A DNA stretch of 64,000 bases from Isochrysis galbana (taxonomy: Eukaryota; Haptophyta; Isochrysidales; Isochrysidaceae), in assembly GCA_018136815.1 (NCBI GenBank), contig CM030932.1, positions 9,176,001 through 9,240,000 of the forward strand. The letters are read 5' to 3'. The position numbers and the translations under genes were made by a program. The notes beneath the pieces are model-generated. The model was not told where the DNA came from and made no database searches. It saw nothing but the letters and a program-made list of their open reading frames with translations. This document shows, one piece after another, positions 9,776 through 18,740 of the stretch; position 1 is the first letter of the stretch; each line of letters begins with the position of its first letter.

Positions 9776-10560
9776 GAATAATAATAATCTAACTGAGCAT
9801 TAGTACCACTACTCTCACTAGCCCGGTACTAACACGACAACCCTCAGCGCACCTGCCCGTACACCTTGGCGCGTGTTGTTGCCACAGATACATACACCTA
9901 TGCACCCCTCCACATCTCCCCCCTCGCAGCAAGCCCCCGGCTCCCATTCTAACTCCCCACAAGTTAAAATGAGGGAAAACCCATTGAGGCGGACCGAACG
10001 ACGCCGGCCGACTCTCCGGGAAAAAGCACCGGGGGGGGGGAGGAACCTCTCGTCAAAAAAGGAGAACGGCCCTTCCAGCTCGCGCCGTGAGTAGTTCTCG
10101 AGAAATAAACGACTGCGAGTCGAGTAGCCTGTGCCACCTTCAGGATACTCTCCTCGAGCTTGAGCCGCTCCCTTCTCTCTCCCGCCTGTCGCCGGCCGCC
10201 TCCTACCCGTTTGCTTACGCAAACGGGGCCTGTTTCTAACCGCACTCCATCGGGGGGGGTGCAAAACCCCCCCTCTCCCTCTCTCCACTCTCTCCCTTCG
10301 TCGTCCCTGCGGCGCGTCGCCATGCGGCGCGCCCTGGCCTGCTCTCAGGGGCCCTTTGGGGGCTCCCAGGGGGCCAGCAAGGGCAGCTCAGGGGGCAGTG
10401 GAGGCTGGGGCTCAGCCCCTGGCCCCCCCTGCCTCTCCCACGCTCGCCTCGCTGGCCATGGGAGCCGCCCAGGAACACCTGTATGCCTGGCGACCAGGGA
10501 CAGAGGGGGAGTCAGCTCGAGGGCAGGCCCAGCGCGGGCGTGGGAGTGCGGCTCTTGGCA
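9776..10560 (-). mobile_element. Family I retroposon, 5'-truncated copy
   Basis: Oriented so that the (TTA)n/(AATAAT) tail is the 3' end, this copy runs from about 10560 down to 9776. It shares with 40339-41290 and 61476-62430 the 3' segment (reverse strand CTAATGCTCAGTTAGATTATT). It also shares the block around aaaatgagggaaaacccattg, the poly-G run with cctctcgtc, and the cccgtttgc/gcaaacgggg hairpin. The 5' hairpin start (ggggcctcgcggcccc) is absent, as expected for 5' truncation. There is no coding capacity. 9600-9775 shows nothing recognisable. Confidence 0.7.
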
Positions 10561-10739
10561 AACGCCAGACTTTCGAGAATTTTTTTGTGAAATTTGGGGT
10601 TGGGCTCAAAATCACGCCTGTCGCATTCGCGAATCGACACTCTGACGAATTGGGATGGCCCATAGGGCCTGAGGGCAATGAGGAAGGAGGCAGACCGGCG
10701 GCAGGCGCGGCGGAGGAGACGACTTCGGAGACGCTGACG

Positions 10740-12140
10740 GGCTGAGGCCCGTCAGCAGAGGAAGGCGGGCAGGCGGGCTTGAGCGAGGGCGAGGACGGCG
10801 GCGCCCTCGCCTCTCGCCTCTCGCTCGATGTCGCTCTCGCCGCCGTCCTCGCCCTCGCTCAAGCCCGCCCCACCACGGCATCGAATAATCAGTCGCCAGC
10901 CGTCGCCGCCTCTCGTTCTCGTACCACCACGGCATCCAGTCTGCAAGCTGACGAACGATCGTCCAGGATGTCCTCTACGACCAGGGATTCTATCAACCTC
11001 TCCTACCTCGACGTCGGTACACCTAACGCCGAGGCGCTCAAAGAGGCACAGGCCGAGGACCCCGACTGCCACGACCTCATCCGCTTTCTCTCTTCCGCTC
11101 CTCATAACCCCGACCTCGACCATCGTCGCTTGCGTTGGCTTAGTCGCGAATCTTCTCGATGCCTGTTGCGATCTGGGGGAGATAGCGAATTAAACCTTTT
11201 GCGAGGCGCCTGGGAGGAAGAAAGGTGGGGAAACTTCCCTTCTCTTCGAGAGAAAGAGAGAGGGCGCTCCACAACCCTAGATCCTAGGCGTCCACGCGAA
11301 GTTTTTGACCGAGAACGAGAACGAGAGAATTATAACGATAAATACCGAACGAAGAGGAGAGAGAAGCCTAACGAGCGTCGATTCGCATTCTCTCGTTCTC
11401 GGTCAAAAGCTTCGCTTGGATGCATGGGATCGTGGGTTGTGGAGCGCCCTCTCTCTTTCTCTCGAAAGAGAAGGAAGTTTCCCCACCCTTCTTCCTCCTA
11501 GGCGCCTCGCAAGTAGTAGGTTTAATTCGCTATCTTCTCCGCGTTTCTCTATCTACTTCAGTGATTGCAATCAGGTTTAATTTGCAATCTCTTCGCATCT
11601 CCCCCTTAGGCCCACCGCATCTCTCTCGTCTTATTCGGTAAGTCTCTTGGAATCCTGCGCGGCAGGATTGCCCCTCGTTCCTCGTTTCCGTTATGGTGCG
11701 ATTCCCCTTCCAGACGGGATCGCCGACAGATCGCCTTCTGATCGTCGTCCGTCGTTGTCTGATCGGAGTGTTTGGGTTTGATTTCAGTCGAGTTATGTGA
11801 GAAAGTCGTGGGGCGAGAGTCGGGGTGTTTTCCTGGGTGTCTCTGTCCGTCGTCCTATCGTCAGTCGTCATCCGCCGTCGCTCTCGCTCTCGTCGCTCTC
11901 GCTCTCGTAACACTCATACCCTACAATCCCTCCTCGCCTCGCCAGCCCCTGCCCCCACAGCCCTCCTCACACTCACCCTCGCCTCTCGCCGCTCGCTCGA
12001 TGTCGCTCTCGCCGCCGTCCTCGCCCTCGCTCAAGCCCGCCTGCCCGCCTTCCTCTGCTGACAGGCCTCAGCCCGTCAGCGCCAAGCAGCTTCTACAGGC
12101 TTCTTTCGCCTACTCGGAATATGAGCATATGCTCTAGCTC
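10740..12140 (+). mobile_element. Family II Ty3-like LTR element remains, copy A
   Basis: A rearranged retroelement. Near 10820 and again at 12000-12136 a Gag-like N-terminus starts (MSLSPPSSPSLKPA...). At 10969-11180 a frame reads NAEALKEAQAEDPDCHDLI and LRWLSRESSRCLL, the linker that precedes the integrase zinc finger in Ty3/gypsy polyproteins; it then stops. 11180-11540 is a large inverted repeat. 11650-11950 is LTR-like sequence, with the motif cgttatggtgcgattcccc, shared with 48600-48790 and 57340-57560 in inverse orientation. No intact RT, RNase H or integrase remains. The junctions show that internal parts were lost. Confidence 0.6.
11180..11545. repeat. Long imperfect inverted repeat inside family II
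   Basis: The left arm (about 11184-11335) runs gcgaattaaacc, gcgaggcgcctgggaggaag, ggtggggaaacttccc, gagggcgctccacaaccc and gaccgagaacgagaacgag. The right arm (about 11390-11535) carries the same blocks in reverse complement and reverse order, with a loop of roughly 55 bases around ataaataccgaacg. Single-arm versions occur at 48870-49080 and 57600-57675, so this copy is a head-to-head junction of two element ends, not a conserved hairpin. Confidence 0.75.
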
Positions 12141-12382
12141 TGGACTGATCACCCAGGCATGGAGATCAAGGGAGTAGTAAGCACGTGTCGATGAAGACCA
12201 AGGAAGTAGCGAGCACCTTGCTTGCGAAAGTACACCCTCAAGAACCTCAAGCGTCTAGACTCTGTAAGTCTAACACCTCTGTAAGCTTCTAGACTTTTTA
12301 AGTCTACCAGCTACTCCATGGCTAAGCTACGAAAAGCTATAGGTAAAGTGCACGCCGCTGTGCTCGCGTTGAGACGCTATTC

Positions 12383-12893
12383 GCCGATGAATCTTATAAA
12401 AAAAACCTTTTAATATTCTCGCCTCGCTCGTGGCACTGGAAGACGCTCACGAAGCCTCGCCCTTTTTCTACCCACTCCCCCACTCCCTGCCTTGCGGCAA
12501 CTCCCCTCGTGCTCTACTTAGGGGCCCGGGTCGTGCGGGGGTTTCGAGCTAGGCGGGGTGCACCTGTCCCCATCGGTAGGTTCTCTCCTTCCTCCTATTT
12601 TGATGGGTGGCCTGTCTATACAGTAGTTGTTGCCGGGCGTCTTCATATTATTGCGTACGAGCGTTCGCTCAGCGTGTCCGTGGTCATGGACGGTCGTCCA
12701 TCCGAGCTGTCGGTTTGAGCGGGGTGACGCGTCGCTTCATGCGAGTCTCTCGGCCAAGCCGAGAGCTTTCGCTACGAGGCCGAATTCCTCGCTGAGGTGT
12801 AGCCTGCCTTTCTCGTCTTCGACAAATATAGGGGTGCTGAGTTCTGTCGTTTTTTTGATCTTCGGTTTTCTGCCCTGGCCGATGAATCTTATA
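12383..12893 (-). mobile_element. Family IV retroposon with 16-bp target-site duplication
   Basis: Direct repeats of gccgatgaatcttata stand at 12383-12398 and 12878-12893 and flank an insert at 12399-12877. On the + strand the insert begins aaaaaaacc-ttttaatattctcg; this same end recurs at 22312, 49505 and 57667. The reverse strand near the far end encodes GRKPKIKKTTELSTPIF, then HLSEEFGLVAKALGLAERLA and a stop. A homologous peptide with the same stop is encoded at 58005-58160. The reverse strand therefore looks like sense: a short coding tail, a 3' region of about 330 bases, and a poly-T end. The insert is 5'-truncated. Confidence 0.75.
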
Positions 12894-12984
12894 GGATCTT
12901 CACTAACTAAGCATGGACGAATCCCTTTCGCGCCTTTTATGTGTGCAATTCTTCTCTAGGACGACGAGTTCTCTTCTTTCTGGC

Positions 12985-13300
12985 CAATTCAACTAAGTTT
13001 ATACTTAGTTCGCCCATGGGGGGGCACGAGCCCCCCCCCCTCTCCACTCCTCCCCTGCCATGGGGGAGGAACCACCCACTCTTCTGGCACGCCTGATGGC
13101 TTGCCAGGAGCACACAGTCCTGCTGACCCATTCCTCTCCCCACAGGCCCGCTTGACTCGCCCGCCCTGGCCCGTCGTGGCCTGCCCATCCCTCTGACCAG
13201 CCCCTCCTCCCCCTGGGCCCCCCTGATCAGGACCCCCCAGCCAGCTCCAGTCGACTGGCAGGGGCTCGAGAGCCAGCGAGGGAGAGGCAGGAGGGGCCAG
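12985..13300. repeat. GC-rich dispersed repeat, subfamily I-prime, copy 2
   Basis: This is the second copy of the 3053-3320 repeat. It has the palindrome aactaagtttatacttagtt, the cccatggggggg/cacgag/ccccccc hairpin and the CCATGGGGGAGGAACCACCCA block in the same order. 13300-13790 is further GC-rich low-complexity DNA with a poly-C run near 13618-13632. 13800-14110 is AT-richer, with no gene seen. Confidence 0.7.
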
Positions 13301-14140
13301 GGCCATGCCCCAGCCTCACCTGCCCCCTGAGCTGCGCTCCCAGGCCCCTGCCGGCCTCCTGGGGACCTGAAGAGGGGCCGCAGGCGCGCGCCATGGGCCC
13401 CCGCCGCAGGGAAGAGAGGAGGAAAAGGGAAGAGGGAGGGGAGGGGGGAGCGGCAGCTCTCCCCTCCGGTGTTTACGTGTCTTCTCGCCCCGTTTGGGTA
13501 AGAGAAGACGGGGGCGCCAGAGCCAGGAGGAGGGAAGGGCCGCGGCTCGCCGCGGCGCCGCGGCCACTCGCTTCGGCGAGGAGAGATTAGCGCTCCTGGG
13601 CCCCTATTCACGAGTGCCCCCCCCCCCCCCCCTGCGTTGTTTTTACCCGAAAGGGGTTTTCCCCCAGCGTGGACTCGAGGAGAGGACGTGCTGGGGTGCG
13701 CGGGGTCGGTGCGTGCACTAGCACTGGGGGGAGGACAAATATCGGGGGGAGGGGGCGGTGCCCCCTCCCCCCGGTAGCACCCGGACACCTGGCTCGTCAG
13801 GCATGGCGGGATTCCGGGACGGAAAAGTTGTGTCCAATTAGCTAGTGGGGTTGGCTAGGATATAACATTAATTATTTTATTTATTTCTGGCCAATTGGTT
13901 CCTTCTTTTGCTCTCTCTGTTGACCCACCGTGGCTTTCGCTCCCGTGTTTATTACGTGTTGCCCTTGTTTATGTTAGGAAGTGGTGTGGCGTGTCTTCGT
14001 ACGCACCCCATCAGCCCTCGCAGCGCTCTGCGATCGAAGCCGTACCGTGACTGACCCCTCGTACCCTTGAGCCCCTACTGCCTTGTGTGTGGTCTCTCGC
14101 TAGTAATCACCCACTAGAGAGTGACTCAATCTGTTCCTAT

Positions 14141-14444
14141 GGACCCATCACCGCCCTCTGCACTGCCAAATTCGCCCTCGCCGCCGCGCGCGGACCCCGT
14201 TACCACTGCACCCGTGCCCAAGCCTTCCCAAGTATCTTCACCCGCTACCCAAGTCGATAGGCCGCCTACGGACGCGTGGGTTGCCAAGGATGGAGTCTCA
14301 GGAGCCTTACCCGGATCCTGGGGCCAGTCCATCTCCACAGGGGTAAATAGGGGAAGAAGGGGGGGTGTCCTGCAACTAGAACTCATACCCTCCTTATGGG
14401 GATATTTGCCAAGAAAACCTGAGCGGTTTCAGCCTCTTGGCTAA
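14141..14444 (+). pseudogene. Possible Gag N-terminal remnant
   Basis: A frame starting MDPSPPSALPNSPSPPRADP is Pro/Ser-rich like the Gag starts of families II and III (MSLSPPSSP..., MSAPSSRSP...), and it follows an AT-rich 13860-14110 stretch that could be an LTR. It stops after about 100 residues, and no downstream polyprotein is seen. The assignment rests on composition and position only. Confidence 0.25.
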
Positions 14445-14733
14445 GCCCTTAACGGGCTCTACGAAACGCAGAATACATCGTACCAATGACCAACCCTATC
14501 AAGTACAAGTGTCACGCGCTCACTCTAATCTAGAATATGAATCTAGCAAGCTGTAACTCATCAGCCAAGTCTAAGTTTAGGGAAGGAGGAGGACGGAAGA
14601 AGAAGGAATCGAATAGGGATCTAGTTGCTACATTGGCGCTTCTACCGCATCGTCGAACTTTGCGTCGAATCTCAAAATCGTCAATCGTGTACCGCTGTGA
14701 AGCAAGTCGACTCGCAGCAACATTCCGAGGGCT

Positions 14734-16041
14734 TCACTGCGGGTTTTTGCAAAATTGTATCACCACTGAGTTCGCAAGGGAGTCGCCGAGTTTTACATCA
14801 TTCCTGCCACGCCGCCGATCCGCTCGCCGCGATCTCTCCCTTTGCAAAGGCGCATCCACGGTATGGGTAGTGAGCCTGATCTCACATTTGAATACGGAGA
14901 CTTCGCGCCAATGCATCGGAAACTCGATGGCCGAAGCGGTCGTGATGAAGGCAATGCCGAGAAAGGTGACGAACGAATTTGCGTGGACGTGGCCATGCAA
15001 ACAAAGACGAATGTGGTCAAATTTGGATAGTAGTTGGAGCACCTCATGTCGGTTGTCGATGAAGTCTTGTGTGCGCTCTATCCACGAGGCACCTGGCGGT
15101 TCCACCAGTAATTGATGCATCACCAATATCACTTGTTCGGATGCGGACGACGTGTCCTCTAGCTCTTCGGCGAGCCATGATAGCTGCTCTGAGCCGATGT
15201 GGCCATGCCCATCGGTGTCACGAGCCAGGCCATCTTGTGCATCCAAGAAGAGCACACGCCATCCGGCGACGCGGATCGAGCCATAATTCGGCATGCCAGG
15301 GTCACAGCTGCCCAAAGACATAGCCCGCGTCTTGTTACCACACATGATCTCTCGCCATGCCATCGTGCCACCGCGCTGCGGCCAGTTTGGGCTGGGGTCG
15401 AGGTCATGATTGCCAGGCACATGGATGATTGGCCATGGCGCCAACGCCTCTTCAAGGGCGTAGTACTCTCGCAGTGATGCTAGATATTCAGCAGGTTTCA
15501 TCCGAAACGTGCTGCCCCCGCAGACAGCATCCCCTGTATGCACGGCAAAGTCGGCACCGGATGCAGCGAACTCACTGAGCTGATGGAGCAGCTTGGGCAT
15601 GATTGCGTCCACTTCATCTATGATGAGGCCATCGCGAATAGCCTGCGCCGCTGCGCGCCTTTCCCATAGCGCACGAGCGGGAGATCTTGCCCAGTAGTGA
15701 GTGTCGCCGAACACTGCGAAGCGGAGCAGAGCCGCCCCGTCTGCAGCCCCCTCGCCTCGACGGATGCTGTACGGCTTCCTTGAACGGCCTTGCCGACGCG
15801 ACTTGCGCCTCGAGCGCCGCCTCGAAGGCCTGACCAAGTGCATGGTTGGGACAGACTTCCGGCCCAGCTGATAATCGTCGATGTGTACTGTCCCTGCAAG
15901 AGCAGCAGTGGCTCCACCATCGCTGTCTGTCGGCTGCGGCTCGTGTGGCCGCCCCTGCGTGTGGCTCGCGCCAGCAGCGGGCGAGGGAAGCAAGATCAGA
16001 ACTGCCAAGATCAGAACTGCGGCCGCGATCCACGCGCGCAT
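14734..16041 (-). CDS. Secreted calcineurin-like metallophosphoesterase
   Basis: A 435-residue, single-exon protein. MRAWIAAAVLILAVLILLPS is a signal peptide, so I start at the ATG at 16041 and not the GTG at 16098. After a basic linker (residues 70-97) the full dimetal phosphoesterase motif series is present: GDTH 112-115, GD 170-171, GNHD 210-213, a His at 309 (VMHQ) and GHVH 350-353. The catalytic core is thus intact. A tail from about residue 400 is Arg-rich (RERSRRADRRRGR). It resembles purple-acid-phosphatase or CSTP1-like members in length and motif spacing. The substrate is unknown; a role in extracellular or vacuolar phosphate release is inference. No neighbouring gene shares the pathway. 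Confidence 0.85.
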   Translation of the reverse strand: MRAWIAAAVLILAVLILLPSPAAGASHTQGRPHEPQPTDSDGGATAALAGTVHIDDYQLGRKSVPTMHLVRPSRRRSRRKSRRQGRSRKPYSIRRGEGAADGAALLRFAVFGDTHYWARSPARALWERRAAAQAIRDGLIIDEVDAIMPKLLHQLSEFAASGADFAVHTGDAVCGGSTFRMKPAEYLASLREYYALEEALAPWPIIHVPGNHDLDPSPNWPQRGGTMAWREIMCGNKTRAMSLGSCDPGMPNYGSIRVAGWRVLFLDAQDGLARDTDGHGHIGSEQLSWLAEELEDTSSASEQVILVMHQLLVEPPGASWIERTQDFIDNRHEVLQLLSKFDHIRLCLHGHVHANSFVTFLGIAFITTASAIEFPMHWREVSVFKCEIRLTTHTVDAPLQRERSRRADRRRGRNDVKLGDSLANSVVIQFCKNPQ

Positions 16042-16399
16042 CTCGCAACCCGTCCCGAGGCGAGGGGCGGGGCCTCTTCCCCCCCCCCTCCCCTCCACCC
16101 TTTCGTTCTGCCCAGTTCCCCTTCCCTCGGCGAGCGCCGCAGCGCCGCGGGTGCGGAGGGACGGACCCCTTGCCTCCTCTCACTCTCTCTGTGCGACTGA
16201 GGAAAGAAGAAGGCTTTGCCGACAGTAGAGTAGGAACTTTAGATACCTAAAAATAAAGGTATCCGATCTTCTGAAAGAAAGTTGGTCATGTCTCCAATTG
16301 AATACTTTCTCCCCAGTTCTACATCAAAATCAAAATTATTCAATATTCTCACCGCAAACGCGGCCGCGGAACCACTACTTTTCTCACGCAGCAAGCTTT

Positions 16400-16606
16400 C
16401 TACACCCTCACTCCCGAGGCCCTTCTCCCTGACGGATCGAGCATGACCACGGGCTCGATATGCGATGATTCGGAAGGGAGACGATCGGCGGAAGGCGCGG
16501 CGAAGGTGGCCGGGAGTGATGGAATGACGGGCTGGACCACCTCCTCAGCAGAGGAAGGCGGGAGGACGGGCTTGGGCGAGGGCGAGCGCGACGACGGAGC
16601 GGACAT
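16400..16606 (-). pseudogene. Family III Gag N-terminus fragment
   Basis: From the ATG at 16606 the frame reads MSAPSSRSPSPKPVLPPSSA, then EEVVQPVIPSLP. The same start occurs on + at 59041-59140 (MSAPSSRSPSPKPVLPPF). It is preceded on its own strand by the family III LTR-like leader (16607-16990). The frame is cut short at 16400, so this is a solo remnant, not a working polyprotein. Confidence 0.55.
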
Positions 16607-16995
16607 GGCTGGGCGGATCGGGATGGATAGGCTAGGGCTGAGGGAGTGGAGAGGTTTGGTATTGAGGTAGTGTTGAGAACGAGGGACGAGAACGGGAACG
16701 AGGACGAGAACGAGAGCGACGAACGAAGAACGACAGACGACAGATGGCCAGAGTCCGATGGACCGACGAGATGACACTACACTCACGTCAACACTCTCCA
16801 CACTAACGTATCCTTATCACGGAACGCACAGGAACAGGAACCTGCTGACAGACCGAACAAGGAAGAGAATGCCGACAAGAGAGCGACGGGGCGACGGACG
16901 ATCCGACGGGGCGACAGTTACGCACAGGAATAAGGAGGGAATCTTTCAAAGACCCTTAAGTGAGTTGATGAAGACCGAAGTAAAACAGCGCCGGC
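16607..16995 (-). mobile_element. Family III LTR-like leader, copy A
   Basis: The reverse strand contains tacttcggtcttcatcaa, then gattccctccttattcc and gtgcgtaactgtcgcccc, followed by repeated TCTCGTTC units. It is collinear with 58670-59040 (+), and a shorter piece lies at 54220-54370 (-). The terminal TG/CA and any target duplication were not defined. Confidence 0.65.
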
Positions 16996-17099
16996 GGGTT
17001 TATAAGTGTAGATGTTTGGAGTAAGTATCATATGATATCAGATGTATGACATCATACTCAGTTCCATGGCAAGTGTCATATGACGGTATGACAGAACAA

Positions 17100-17475
17100 C
17101 AAGGGCCAGGGAGGCGGCTTGCCTCCATTATTTGGTCTCCCTTCCCTCCGGTTTCTTCCCCTCCCGCGCCTTGCTTAGGAAGTGCGAGGCGGCTTGCCTT
17201 CATTTGGTATCCCTTCCCTCCGGTTCGGCTGCGTTACGTCCTTGTATTCTTCTTGTAGTTCAGACGTTATTTCATAAAAATGCTACGCGACCCAGGGGGG
17301 GGCGCGCGGAGGCTAACGCTAGGCGCAGAGCGGAGATGAAGCGTCGAAATCGGCACACGCCCTTCAAGAGGTTTTGCGCTCTTCACTCCGTATTTTATTA
17401 AAATCTTTGTAAGCTTGCTTGATTACGTCCTCGTATTCTGTATTCTTCTTGTATGTAGTTCAGACGTTTCACGAA
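17100..17475. repeat. Local direct duplications
   Basis: gaggcggcttgcctccatt...cttccctccggtt at about 17112-17153 is repeated at 17189-17226. The word block ttgtattcttcttgtagttcagacg at about 17241-17266 recurs, diverged, at 17435-17468. No gene is seen between 17000 and 17560. Confidence 0.55.
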
Positions 17476-17559
17476 CAATGTTTCCGGCATGTGCTCTTCA
17501 GAGTACTTACTGGCGGCATTAATGAACAAAAAAATTCTTGAAAAAGCCCGCTACGCTAG

Positions 17560-17965
17560 TTTAAGTACACCCTTCCCTGGGCTCTCGCCGTGTCCAACGC
17601 CCTCGCCTCATCCGCCTCATCCGTTCCCTCCTTCCCGCTCCCCCCCTCATTCCTTGTTCTTCGGTTTCGGGGGGTCGGCCCATGTGCACTACCTCACTAC
17701 CTTGGGTGGGTCTAGCGTTGGGAGGGGGGTGAGACGGGCCTTTTGTGCCTTTTTTGGTTCGCGGCGCATCCGTATGCGCCGCATTGTGAGGGCCCAGCCA
17801 CATGGCTTCCCTCATGGTGGTATGCATTCCCGGGCGTTACGCCTCCTCCGCCCGGGGTGCTATCCTTGGTCACTCGTGTGTTTTTTGCCTTCATGTCTGA
17901 CAGCGTGTTCCACGCCAAGTCTCTCTGCCAATCTCAGAAGTTTATTTAGGGCTCGGTTGTAGTTC
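17560..17965. repeat. Family IV-related repeat copy
   Basis: It contains tcttcggtttcggggggtcg, cccatgtgcactacct, and the ccttttgtgcc/ggcgcatc.gtatgcgcc block, matching the inverse of 5840-6050. The reverse strand near 17905-17960 reads LNKLLRLAERLG, reminiscent of the LGLAERLA coding tail of the 12.4-kb copy. 17966-18500 carries a poly-G run at about 18090-18102 and a cttttaatattct-like end near 18297-18312, and no gene. Confidence 0.5.
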
Positions 17966-18740
17966 GTCATTATCTACATCTACCTGCTCACCTGCTCAAA
18001 TAGCGGCGTCATTGACGTCGATGCGTTTTTTCGGCTCCCTGGCCGCCAGCCCGGGAGGCGTGAGAGGAAGGGGGGAACGGATACACCAAGGGGGGGGGGG
18101 GGGCGGGGCCCACAGGACCATATCTAACTCAGCCCTTGCCACCCCTATCCCCCTCCCCCTAGTAGTGTACGGGAGGAGCCGCCTGACGCCTGATGGCGGG
18201 GGGAGAAGGGCCGGGGGAGTGGGGGTGTAGAAAGTATGCTGCGTACTACGTGTAGTAGGTAGTAGGTAGTGGTCCCATTCGCCGCGAGTGCGGTAAGAAT
18301 ATTAAAAGGTTTTTTGGGGGGAAAGTCTGGGTGAGTCCGTGAGTCCCCCTTGCCTGCCAAGAGGCAGCTCAGGGGGGTGGATGGTTCTCACCCCCCATGA
18401 GGGGAGTCGAGAGAGTGGGGGTTGGGGTGGGGCGAGGCCTCCCTCCATGGCGACCAATCACAAGATTAGTATGGAACCGAATGAAGGATGAAGGCAGTCC
18501 GCCTTAAGATGTTTTGCCTTTGTAAGCGTAGGCCAAGATGAAAATGTGGAGATTATACCGCCATTGGTGGGTGGTGGCAGGGATTGTGCTGCGAGAAGTG
18601 GACACCAGAGCCTACTAGAGCCGGCAGTGCTTTCATCTCACACTGCATGGCTCATTCATGGCGCCACGAGTCGTGTTAACATTGATATCATCCGGCTGCC
18701 ACAGCATCTGCATTTCGTCAGCCGCGGACTTGCTTCCTTG

